NCBI GenBank assembly: GCA_032358255.1
Contig: JAULBX010011100.1
Location: 270,294-334,293, forward strand
Reading direction: 5' to 3'
Origin: Heterotrichella gracilis
Lineage: Eukaryota; Sar; Xanthophyceae; Tribonematales; Xanthonemataceae
DNA: 64,000 nucleotides
The notes under the pieces were generated by a model. The model was given only the letters and a program-made list of their open reading frames with translations. It was not told the origin of the DNA and searched no databases. The position numbers and the translations under genes are program-made. Positions 45,483 to 56,384 of the stretch are shown here, piece by piece. Numbering within the stretch: position 1 is the first letter of the stretch; each line of letters starts with the position of its first letter.

Positions 45483-46816
45483 CTAGCCCTCCCCTCGTCG
45501 AGTGTGGCGTTGTACGTTGTGGGATTGTTCCAGGTGGGCCTTGGTGCAGTAGATTTTGTGGAGCCATTTAATTGATTCAATGTGAACTTTGGTCATTGTG
45601 GTTCTAGCGGATGATTTTGATACACCGAGTTTAATGAGAGATGCCATGGTTTTCTCAAAGACGGTGCCGCTCACTCCCAAGAGAATAGTGTGGAAAATAA
45701 TATTTTCAGGTTTATAGCCAACGAGGGTCAGCTCGGCTATCAGACCTGTGTGTTGGTTGTCTGCCCTGCTTTGTTGGTGTTGCTGGAAGCAGTCATTAGT
45801 GTATTTAAATTCAATTATGTTGACAATGCCGTCTGCAATGGCGCCTCGTGCGTGTTGAATCAGTAGTCCATCCGGGCAAAGGCGACGTCGTGCGCTGAGT
45901 GTAAGATGTGGGAGAACCCATTCGGGGATGGTGCTAGCATAGATTTCAGTAAATCCATCTTGCTCCATTCTTTCTTGCCTGCCAACATTGGTCATTATGA
46001 GAGATGCACCATGCTGTCCATTGGAGATTGCTTGTAATATAAATCTGCCTGCCATGTTGTGTCTTTCTGTCACTAAACCTGATTGCTGGGCATCCGCTGA
46101 CACTGTGGTGGCCGCCATCCATTTGCCCGCATAGGAGACAGTTAGGTGTGGGGGCATGACCATATCTGTATGCTAGCTTGCGAGTGTAGAGTCCACCATA
46201 TCGGTATTGGAGGGCGTGTTTGCGTTCAGAGAAGGTAATGCTGGGGCTTGTCATGAGTTTTTGGCTAAGTGACACATCTGCAAGAGGTACAGTATTTTGC
46301 CAGGCAGTGTAGTAGACGCTGTCTGTGTTGGATGCACCCAGTGTATGTGTCCTTTCCATGTGCTGTTTCAGTGGGCTATACAGGGTTTCAAACAAGGTGC
46401 TACCAGGCATGGTGGATGTAGAGCCAGCCTGTTCTTCTGCATGGGCTGCTGCAGGTGCTGGATCAGTGTCACATGCAGGCCAATGCATATGTGCATTCGG
46501 AGGGGTGGTGAAACTGAGTAGATTATGTTGGTTTTCTTCCGGTTGCTGGGCTGAGATGCCGGCACTTTTGTCAGCGTTCCCAATTACCAACAATCCCAGA
46601 GTGAGCCTTGACCTTCACTATTGTGATGGGTGCTGGGCTATTTTGAATTTCTATAACAATTTCTTGCAATAGCTCTTTATGCTTGTGGTACTTCATGTTC
46701 CGAGGATGATTCAGCATTTTGTTTATTTGATCCATGCTGCTTGCGCTATCGGTTGCAACGACTGTTCCTGTGCCGAGTTTAATCGCGTAGTACAGAGCCG
46801 CCACATCATCATCCAT
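45483..46816 (-). mobile_element. decayed non-LTR retrotransposon: RNase H, CCHC, PD-(D/E)XK nuclease
   Basis: Three overlapping minus-strand frames form one broken ORF, with frameshifts near 46590 and between about 46090 and 46150. In order: a partial RNase H domain (VVATDSASSMDQ and VKVKAHSGIVGN), then a hydrophilic linker. Next comes a zinc knuckle CLLCGQMDGGHHSVSGC (C-x2-C-x7-H-x4-C) of the kind found C-terminal in LINEs. The last part is a region with PDGLLIQ...IIEFKY, i.e. PD-x17-EFK, matching a restriction-like endonuclease core. The reverse transcriptase and everything upstream are missing, so the copy is 5'-truncated, as usual for failed target-primed insertions. RNase H with a restriction-like nuclease recalls the Dualen/RandI-type elements of green algae (from family knowledge, unchecked). 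Non-functional as it stands. Confidence 0.72.
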
Positions 46817-47412
46817 TACAATATTGCGCTACAACTGACGCACAATCATTAAGCCACAAGCATTTTTTGGTTTTTGTGATTGTCGCAGAACTCAAATTGC
46901 AAATTGGCTGCGCACAGGAAGAATATATTCTTGAATGTGCAAAAAGTAACTTATTTTTGCCACCTTCTAACGGTGTTGCACACGTGCTGATGGTGATGTT
47001 CCGCGGTTAACCCTTTCGCTACGAAGATGCAGATCTGCACGCACTCGTGGAAACACAGTATAATAAACACCCTAAGGGCCTTGTAAGCAGCCACAGTGCC
47101 TGGCGACGGCGGTTAGGGTATATGTCAGCGTTTGGGACCATCGGGCTCCAATTACATCGCCGATCGCAGCGGTTTTGGTGTTGTGCAGTGCAGAGAATCT
47201 ATCAGCCTAATCAGATCCATTTGCATATGGGCAAGAAATACACATAATGCAGCTACGTACGGTGTACAACAGTCTTGGGGATGGTTGTAGGTCACAAATC
47301 ATTAGCAGCGTTGAACTATTAACACTGCACATACGCTCTGTAATTTGGAATGATACACCGTCTCGTGCAATTTACCCAGCCTAGTCAGATCAGGTTGTCT
47401 TATGGAGCGGTA
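46817..47412. other. intergenic stretch, no supported gene
   Basis: AT-richer sequence upstream of the retroelement fragment and 3' of the F-box gene. Nothing recognised. Confidence 0.5.
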
Positions 47413-48741
47413 TCACTCCCAGATGAATTTTGTTGCGCGGCAGTTGATGGGGTGGTCGCATGACACAAGCCGCAGGTTAGGCAGGCTGGGTAGCCTGACG
47501 TTGTAGGTCTTGGAACGCCACACACGCCCACTGTGGCGCACCAGGTCATCGTCCAATTCCCCTCGATGTTGAATCCCCAGCCCTGTATCCAGCTTCAGCT
47601 TCACCAAGGACACCAACCCACTCAAAGCCTCCTTCAAATCCGTCTTGGAGTCGATGGTCAGCTTGAGGTGAGTGAGCTGGGTGAGCGGGTGGAGGCCTGG
47701 CAGTGTTGGCACCGAGTATTCGTCAGTATTCCAGCAGCGGAAATTCAGCTTCATGAGCGCGGTTGAAAAGCTGATAATTGGTGGCTCGAACCCTAGGAAA
47801 CCCTCCATCTTCAAGCACGTCAGTGCTATCAGCTGCAACAGGTCCCAGTCATCAAAATACTCGCATTCACCCTGGAGCTGCAGCTTCATGGAGACCAGGC
47901 TGACCATGGGGACCAGTGCCTCCACCCACCCGTCACAGTAGTCACTGTCGCTTGCTTGGACGTCCAGGTCCCGCAGGCTGGGCATGGGTGGCAGCTCAGG
48001 GATGATGGCTATGGCAAGCCTGATGCGAGCAGAGCACTCCGCCTGGATGGACGCCAGACCAGCCAAGGCGCTGGGAGGCCAGTCCCCTATCAACTCCAAG
48101 TTGAGCGTCTGGAGACACATTAGCTGCCCTAGGCCTGCGAGTGCGCTGGAGATATCCGCGTTCCTCCCCTCCTCTGACCACGGCCCCTCCCAGGTACACT
48201 TGAGCGCGAGGGTGTGCAGGCCAGTCAGGGCACATAGTGCTGCCATTGCTGAGACAAAGCCTTGCGTCGTTGACTCACATGTACACACCACCAGGTCGGC
48301 CAGGTGGCGCATGTGGGCGGCGCTGGCGGCCTGTAGGAACGGCACATTCAGCATCTCCTCCCTCCTCCGGCCAAGGCAGAGGGTGTGGGTGTGAGCCAGC
48401 CTGGGAAGATGGCTGGTGGAGGTGGTGGAGGTGGCAGGGAGGGTGGCTGCTGCTGCGAGATGGTTATGGGAAGGCGCCTGCCCGTGGGGGGTGGCTGGGA
48501 CACTACATACACGCGTCAGGAATTGCATACAAGACATAGGTTTCCCTTTGTATTCTGGGCTCCATTTGTCAGGATGTCCTCTGAGCTGTATGTCACCCCA
48601 TGCTGCGCTGGGCCCCTACAGTGCTGCCCACCAGCGCAGGCACACAGCCTGGGCGCGCACGCGCTCGCCCAAATCTAGCCGCCCAATCACCTCCTGCAGG
48701 ATGGGGTCCGGCAGCTGGTGGATGCTGGTACCATGGGGCAT
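47413..48741 (-). CDS. F-box/leucine-rich repeat protein
   Basis: Two exons (48741-48620, 48502-47413) join in phase to 403 aa. The N-terminal IHQLPDPILQEVIGRLDLGE followed by RVRAQAVCLRWWAAL has the spacing of an F-box (LPDELL-x-R-L-x-VC-x-W), the part that docks on SKP1 in SCF ubiquitin ligases. The rest contains irregular leucine-rich units: LTGLHTLALKC, LMCLQTLNLEL, MPSLRDLDVQ, LTQLTHLKLTI, LVSLVKLKL and LPNLRLVSC. These would form the substrate-binding arc. The ATG at 48741 directly precedes the F-box. The frame is open further upstream (Met at 48888), and another open frame at 48869-49084 (ERIFQDAMEHPG...) looks protein-like, so a longer N-terminus is possible. Target unknown. Confidence 0.7.
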
Positions 48742-50759
48742 TGTCACAGTGGCGTTGAGGTATGACACCTGTGGCCATGGAAAACAGCCGTCAAACGCAA
48801 CCTTCATAGCCAAACCACCAGCACTGTGCAGTATGGTGCAGAGGCGGTGGGCAGTGCGTGAGAGTGCGCTAGCGTGCCTCTGAGGCAATCAATGCGAGAT
48901 ACAAGCACGCTGCTGATGGGTGAAAGTCGGCGAATGTATCAAAAGTGAATGCTTTGCGGAGGGTTTGCAGGAAATACGTGGGAGCCCCCTGCAACCCGGG
49001 GTGCTCCATGGCATCTTGAAATATTCTTTCAAGTTTTATAGATAAACAACCATGGTACAAGGCCTTGGTGGATCTGGGTGGCATAAAGCGGTAAATCGGA
49101 ATTGCCTAAAAGTGTTTAGTGCTCATCCGTCGCCAATCTGCAAATGTTTGATGCAACTTTGGATGCACATGCATGCATATGGAACCCATCTAGTTCCGAC
49201 CCGTGGGTCGGTACTTCTACCGCGGAAAAAGGAAGTTGGATAGTGAGACGGCCAATACGAAACGCAGCATACCCACCTCCTACAGTGGTGAATGGTTTGT
49301 GAAAGGGGTGCTGCGGGGACAGGGCGAGATGTAATGGATAGGGTGCAGCTGCATGCAAGAGAAGGAGCGCAAGGACACACGGCAGGCATGCTGGATACAA
49401 TTTACGCAATGGGTATTTCATACCAAGGAGAGCTGCTGTGTATTATGCAATATGGGTCACCAATTGGTTGGAACGTGCTGCATGCATGCATGTGAGGAGG
49501 ACTGAACCCCGGCTTCGTCAAGCGCGCCGTGAAGCACGACTCCATTCTAGAAAGAATTGGCAAGCAAAATTGGCAAGCATCGAACCAGCATCAATACTAC
49601 TCACTTCCGCCTACTATGCCTACCTGGTATGAAACCAACCCACACCTCGTCGGGTGAGCAGCCACGACCACAGTGTCACACCCAGCAGATCTGGAGTGAG
49701 GACCGGTGCTGAAGAGCTACAAGACCTTGGCGGATGCTGGTCGAGAGAAGACGTGCACTGGTAGCCAATGCAACATGACCAATGGATGCAACGACAGGAG
49801 TTCCAATTCACAGCACTGGCAATGTTTGCGAGGGATATAAAGCACCAGTACTGGACTACCGTATGTACCTCCCCCCAAACGTAGAGGCAAAGCCCAGTTG
49901 CAGCACAGTGCTGCAGCTCTGCGAGTTACAGTTGGACTTCTTGTAAACTGGTGCCTGGTTGGTGCCTGACCAGTCTGTACTGCAGTTGGGTTAGCTAAAC
50001 CCTAGGGTTCTGTGATATTAAAAAAAAAGTGAAAGCCTGAGGCGAGACGCGTAGTTTTGGAGACTCTCATGATCACCTGATATCCCGAGGAGGCATCAGC
50101 TAGGGTTCTGTTCCAAAAATCAGAAAGAAATGGCAACCTAAGTCTTGGTATAGAATTGGTCTAGAAACCAGAGTTTCAATCTGTGGCAACCCTACCAGCC
50201 TCAAAAGTCAGTGCTGGCTCAAGACTTGTTGTTACAGGTTGCATGGCACCCACTGCAAGTGACAACAGTTGAGTTACTCGGGGGCGGGACCCAAGCTTGC
50301 CTGCCACACTGCTGGACCAGGTGACCCTTACTTGCAAAGGCGCAGGTCACCAAAGGCCTCCATTTCTTCAAAAAAAAATTATGCAAACTTTCCCTGGTCC
50401 AAGGTCCACCGTGGTCCCAGAGCAGCTGAACAATAATCAAGTCACTCAATGCGCAGGATTATCCCAAATGTGAGGCACGTTCACAGCTGTGCAGCAAAAA
50501 AACACAAAGTGGCAAAACAGCGGGGGGAATTGGGCTGAGCACACAATTGTGCAGTGCTGGTGGCTGGCAACAGATGGAAAAAACGTAGATCTCGACCAAG
50601 GAGAAAGGTTTAGCGTGCGTCAGGAGCCAATGAAAAACCTAACGAGAGCAGCAAAGCCTTCCGGGAGTGTTCAGTGCGTTCATTGTTTCATTCAAGTGTT
50701 CAAGGAGCGGGGGAAGCGAGCGCAGCAGATGAAAATGCCTGCGTTGGTTCATTTTGCAA
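48742..50759. other. intergenic stretch, no firmly supported gene
   Basis: About 2 kb between two minus-strand genes. The right end of the F-box transcript may extend to about 49090. Beyond that only short, unlikely frames are seen. A CCCTAGGGTT unit occurs near 50000. Confidence 0.4.
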
Positions 50760-53700
50760 TCAAGCGGTGCCAGTCGGGTTGACAATCGCAATGGTGCTAG
50801 TAGGGTTCCCTGGATTGTCCGTCTTATTTTGGCTTATGACAGGAGCGGATCCAACCCCGTCCTGGATCACTGCTGCGAGTTTTTTGAAGGCATCTGAGAG
50901 CGCCTTGACAGTGCCGCTGCCTGGCTGCCCCGCCAAAGTGGTGGTTTTCTGGGGAGCAGGGCTGCCTTTGGAATTCACAGTGATCGTTGGCGTCAGACCG
51001 TTCACCTGCAGCGGGACATGCAAGAGGTAATTGGGCGCCTGTTCTTGCCACACAGAAATGGCTGCTGCTTTACTGCACGTTTCCCCCTATGATCCACATT
51101 CAATGTATGGATTACATGGTTACTTGGTCGCATTATATCATGTAATTATTTGCGATTTACATGTTGATAATATATCATTATGCGCGGCATTCTGAGCCTC
51201 ATTGAATCACGCCAGAGTGGCAGCACCACCTGCCTGGACTGGCCTTGCATGCATTTCGAGCTGTGCTATGCACCAATGGATCCCAAAGTGCGATGCAGGG
51301 CAACATGTGAAGAGTACAGCCATGTTGGAACCGCCAATGCCAGCTCTTCAAATCTGGGTCAAGTAGGTTGCACCTCACCTTTGCAAGTGTTTGGTTGAAG
51401 AACGAGTACTGGTTCACGACCCCGTTGCTGGACATGGATGACGCGTAAAAGGTGGCAGCAACCTGGTTGTTGAAGGACAGCGAGTTGCTGGAGTTTTGCG
51501 TGGTGAAAAATGACGTCTGCTGGTTGATCTTTACGAAATCCGCTGTCTTGACGTTCTTGGGGATTTTGATTGTGAACATGTTGATGATTGTGAACACGTT
51601 GGTGCTGCTCTGTGTCAGCCCAACTGTAGAAGAAGCGTTGTCTGCACAGTACACAGGTCCCTGGTTCATTGCGCAACCCCGCGGACGTAAAATGGGTGCT
51701 CTGGGCCATGCAGAAATATGGATATCACTGCTATCATGCTGAACAATAGTTTGCAGTATGCCAACAAGTAGGCCTGATAGCAGCGGCCAATCAAGGTGTC
51801 ATTGCATCATCAAGCATGTGCATAACTCACCATATTTCTTGTTGACTGGTGTCGCCTGCTGCAGCGACATGACATACAATGCCCTGTCCGTCTCCAAGCC
51901 CTCAGGCACAGCCTCCAGTCCCAGCCCATACTTGATGGCGCTGATGGACTCCTGGATCTGCTGTGAAGCTGTGGACGAATCGGTGCTGCTGGTGACCCCA
52001 TCAGCAAACACGTTCACCACACCCGCCTTGCCCCCCACTGGGATGGATTGCGTGGATTTTGTGGCTGGGTTGGTGACCTTAGTTTGGCTGAGCACAGCTG
52101 TGTAGTCGCTGGCGTTGAGCACTTGCACGCCCACCACAAAGTTCTTCTGCGTGATGACAGTGGGGAGCCTCTGGGTGAAGGTCACTGCCGCGTTGGCGTT
52201 GATGGTCAGGGCGTTGATGATGTGCTGGGCGTTGTTGTTGCGCTGGTGCACGTTGGCAATGTCCACCACCACCGAATTGGGGCACGCTGCATCCACAGAA
52301 AGTCACTCAGTCAGCTCCAGGCTCCAAGCATCGATGAAAAAGGATATTAAATAGAAAATGCAATATATTGTTTATATTCCTGGAGAAAGTATTGACTGTG
52401 TTGTTTATTTTTTGTTTCTTACATATACCAAATATTGTCAGGACATTCCATTGCACATCCATATATTATTCGGCAATCTATAAATCCAATGGACCAGCCT
52501 GCTGGTGTATTAAGGTGGTATAGATCCGCACGCGGTTTGAATGGTCCTTACCTAGAGCTGACAGCCTTCTTCCATATCGGTTGTACAACAATGGAGTCTT
52601 GTATGAGGCAGTCATTTCCATACTAGCTGTCACAGGCTTATCTGGTGTTGACTGCTGACCATGGAGGGGCGTGAACTCCTTCATTGAGCCCAGATCATCA
52701 GCTATGCTTTGCAGCAGCCTGCGACGTGATAGCGGTATACACTTAGCCACGGACAGGTGTTTTAGTGAGAGTGCTGCAAATCCTCGCTGCAAAACACATC
52801 ACTGTGTAGAAATCTGGTTGCTTGCAAAGATGGCTATCAACTGTGTGTCACACTAACTGATAATGCACGTACTTGTAATCCAAGCTTCCAGCTCTGCTGT
52901 CAATGTTTGAGTAAACCTGTGAATTAGTCCCAGAAATGCTCATGGTCTTCAACCGGGAGGGCTTTGCAATCTGATTGGCGTTTATCTCATTCCCCTGGCT
53001 GACCACCACTCCAAAAGTCTGGGATATTTTGATTGGCTTTGTGGCGGTGAGTGTGAGTTGGTTGATCACATCCTGGGTGTTGGTGTCCGACTGGAAAACA
53101 TTGCCAATGTTGGTTGAATCACCTGCAGGAAGGTACAGGGACCACTGTAGGCATAGGACATAACAAGGGCAGCCCTGGATGGCTGCCTGGTAAAACAGGC
53201 GCATGATGCGGAGTGGATAGCGTACAAGGCGGTGGTGCCAAGCAGCATCTGCTGCAGAAACGGCACCGTCACAATGTCGACATTAGGATTGAAAGGCATA
53301 CACTGCCCCGTGCTTTGTGACAGCAGCTTACCCTTTGCTGGTGGTGGAGGGGAGGAACTCTTGGCTTTTGCAGCTGTAGTCCACAGAAATGGATATCAGG
53401 CCATCAGCCAGCATACATGCATTCTCAAAACCATTCAACACACAACCAAACGCATGACTCATGCACCATGATGCTGTATAGCACGAATCATACTGTCCAT
53501 CGACAATGCGGTGCTGCATGATCAGTGGTGAGCCTGCACAACCTGCTGGACGACCAGTGTGCATTTCCTGTCCCTCCCTAAGGCTAATGCATGCTGCGCG
53601 CATGTGCACACCTGAGAGGAGGATGTTTTGCTCCACGCCCTCTGGACCAGCCTGGCTGTCACCCAGCGACTGCGTGGATTTCTGCTGCTGGTTGCCCTTC

Positions 53701-54481
53701 AGCTTGGCAGCAACGTTATCCAGGGCCTTGGAGAGCGCGGCCAGTGTCTTTTTACTGGTCACTGTGTTGGCCACAACCGTCATAGGCTGGCTCCCATCCC
53801 ATGACCTGATATTTATCTTCTGCCCGTTGAGGGTTATGCTGACCTTGGAGTTGCCCTTTGACCCCACGTTGGCGGAGCCTTGGGTGACGGCCACTGCGGG
53901 TTTGCTGGGGGGGGTCTGCGAGCTGGATGACATGACAGCCACAAAGCTGAGCGCCCCATTCAGCTTGACATGGTACTGGTTAGTGGTCACCTGGTTGGTC
54001 TGAGTGATGTATGTTTGAATGATCTGGTCTAGGTTCACGGGCGCGTTGGCGTTGATGGTGACTGAGTTGACGTAGGTCACGCTGTTTTTGGACAGCTGGT
54101 TGACGTTCAGGGCGTTGATGTTGCCGGGGCAGGGGGCGGGGGGTGGCGGAGCTTTCTTGCTTGCTCCTGCAGCATGGGAATTTGGGGTTTAGGGTTTGGG
54201 GAAGGGTTTAGGGTTTAGGGTTGGGGTACAGGGTTGCTCCTGCAGCATTGGAATTGTCTGTTACCAGTCCTACAGCCAGCCCCACTAGTGAGGAACAGCA
54301 GTACAACCTACCATGCATGTGTACGTATTGATGACACCAGACAAGGACATAAATGCTCACCTGCTGAAACAACACTGCAACCCGCTGCTACCAAGAGAAT
54401 GCATAGGGCGTGCTTTGCTGCGCTGTTGCGGTGCCGCAGGTATCTGTTGCCATTTTGCCGAGGTATCCCGTGCCACGCCAT
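50760..54481 (-). CDS. secreted protein with four two-part repeats, unknown family
   Basis: Eight exons (54481-54361, 54166-53612, 53373-53332, 53122-52873, 52718-52552, 52286-51831, 51641-51379, 51005-50760) join in phase to 699 aa. Residues 1-41 form a signal peptide (ALCILLVAAGCSVVSA after a basic start). Then comes a Pro-rich stretch KKAPPPPAPCPGN; another, KSSSPPPPAKG, precedes repeat 2. Four diverged modules follow. Each has a beta-type motif, roughly N-x-Q-x-V-I-N-x-L-T-I-x-A-x3-V, and then an amphipathic helix. Motifs: VTYVNSVTINANAPV, QDVINQLTLTATKPI, QHIINALTINANAAV, FTIINMFTIKIPKNV. Helices: TLAALSKALDNVAAKL, LLQSIADDLGSM, ASQQIQESISAIKYGL, TVKALSDAFKKLAAVI. Few cysteines and no further membrane span. 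Secretion and the Pro linkers suggest a cell-wall or matrix protein (inference). I know no family with this pattern; it is not pherophorin-like. Confidence 0.68.
54161..54255. repeat. duplicated acceptor border around telomere-like tract, secreted-protein intron 1
   Basis: TTGCTCCTGCAGCATGGGAA (54161-54180) recurs as TTGCTCCTGCAGCATTGGAA at 54234-54253, with about five TTTAGGG-like units (54181-54233) between. On the transcribed minus strand this is a CCCTAAA tract between two CTGCAG-GAGCAA acceptors. The one at 54167 gives the correct phase; the copy at 54240 is a second candidate. Confidence 0.82.
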
Positions 54482-56009
54482 GGCTGCTGCGGTTGGCCAC
54501 CGATAGGCGCAGGTGCTTCACTCAACCACTATCGCAGGAAGCGCCGCATCCTGAGCTGTTGTGGTGCACCTGCGCCAATAGGTAGAGAAATGAGCAAGTA
54601 TGCCACTTAAAGCTAAACCTGGTTATTAAGTATGATAGCTTGACCTTAGAGAGGGCACGGCCACCTGTAGCTACCTAGGTAAGTAGCCTATCCTGACCCC
54701 TTGCACCCCTCCCCCTTGGGCAGTCCCAGTGGTGGCAGTGAAGACCGAAGCACAAGGGGTGGCACGGTGCTTTGAGACAATAAGAGCTGACAGGGACAGC
54801 AGTAGGTGGGCAGTTGCAACCTAGCTACAACCTGCACTTTGTAAACTGTGTGGCGTGCACACATGCATGCATGCAACTTGCGCCTAGTCAGGCACAGTAC
54901 TACAGCACGCTTGCCAGTACACTTGCACAACCGTGCCTTGCACGAGGACTATAAAATGCACCTAAACAAAGTATCAATAAAGTGATAACTCTATCCCACA
55001 GCCCACGTTATTTCGCTGTTGTCGCAGTGCACTGTGGCATGCCAGCTGGCCGATGGGACTAGGAGAAAGCAAGAGGGAAACATCTACACACTCTGCAACG
55101 GAAGACACCTGTAATACTCTGCAAACCCCGCTGACCGTTTACAAAGCCATACTTGACGAGCACTAGCGGCCAACCGTGCAACAGGGGCACAAGGCCAACT
55201 GTGTGCCCCCCTAACTCTGACCACCCTTCCAGCACCTCTCAGAAAAGGGACAACACTGGGGGAGAGTACACTAGCTTACCGTAAGGAGACCCTGTTACCT
55301 ACGTAAGTCGAGAACTGGCGCAACGGCGCGTGGCATCTGCGTGCACACGAGTTGCATAGGTTTGTCGCAGGTGAGGGGGAAGCACTCAGGGGCAAGACGG
55401 ATGTCTATTCAAGCTCTGCCCTGTTGAAACTGATCGTGCTTCACAAGCAGTAGGTGATGTGCAACGAAGCTGAATGCAATAGCATTGCATGCGAAGGAAT
55501 ACTGAAGAGTTTAAAATACGTTGCTGTTTGGAGGGAGTTCGCATTGGAGAGTGCCTGGGGTTGTGCCGGGCGGGCCGTGGGCGGCCCGGCAAACACCGGT
55601 AACAGCGCGGGCGGAGCTTGAAGGAAGGCAAGGTTTTTCAAAAAACACCAACAGATGCATTGAAACACTTGTGCAAGGAGGAGGTTGCTACATATCCTGG
55701 AAAGCAAGCCTTGGCCTTCTAACACTCGCCTTGGCACGCCTGTACCTGTACATGCGATGGGCATGTGTAGGTCACAGTACATGGCATGGTGACAACGACC
55801 AGTTGTAGCAAAAAATACCTTGGCAAGTCTTAGGTTGAGAAGCTGGAAGGGAGCAATTTGAGCTTCAATTAATCATGATATACAGGGTTTGGGCACGCTA
55901 CAGTATGTGGCTTGGCCACCACACAAGTAGATCAACTCACAACCGACCCCATGCCCTCCACAGACCAACCTTCAACGCACCACAATCTCCCTCATTCCCA
56001 ACCCCATTA
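54482..56009. other. intergenic stretch, no supported gene
   Basis: About 1.5 kb with a CATGCATGCATGCA run at 54861-54874. The promoter of the secreted-protein gene lies at its left end. No coding sequence recognised. Confidence 0.45.
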
Positions 56010-56384
56010 ACGCTCAGCAGTCTCCGCGACACATCACCACCATACACACACGCATCCCAGCACGATGCCCCCATGGTTCAAAGATACATCATCACACCGA
56101 CCGCCCTCCGTGGGTCACTGCAGCAGCCCATGCGCGCGCGCTGCACTGCTTCATGCCGTTCAGCTCCTGGCGGTAGGGCACCAGCCCCATCAACGCTCAG
56201 CAGTATCCACATCACCCCACCACTTCACACACACCCACTCCCAGCAGGCTATTCCCCTGCCCATAGCGATGTGACATCACACCGACCGCCCTCCGATCCG
56301 TACATCACTGAAGTAGCCCCTGCAGCGCGCGCATGCACTGCTTCATGCCGTTCAGCTCCTGGCGGTAGGGCACCAGCCCCATGA
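56010..56384. repeat. tandem duplication covering sphingomyelinase 3' end
   Basis: Two copies of about 185 bp: 56010-56193 and 56194-56384. Both start ACGCTCAGCAGT and share ATCACACCGACCGCCCTCCG and CACTGCTTCATGCCGTTCAG. The right copy contains the last about 80 coding bases and the stop of the sphingomyelinase gene. The left copy is a non-coding relic. Confidence 0.8.
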
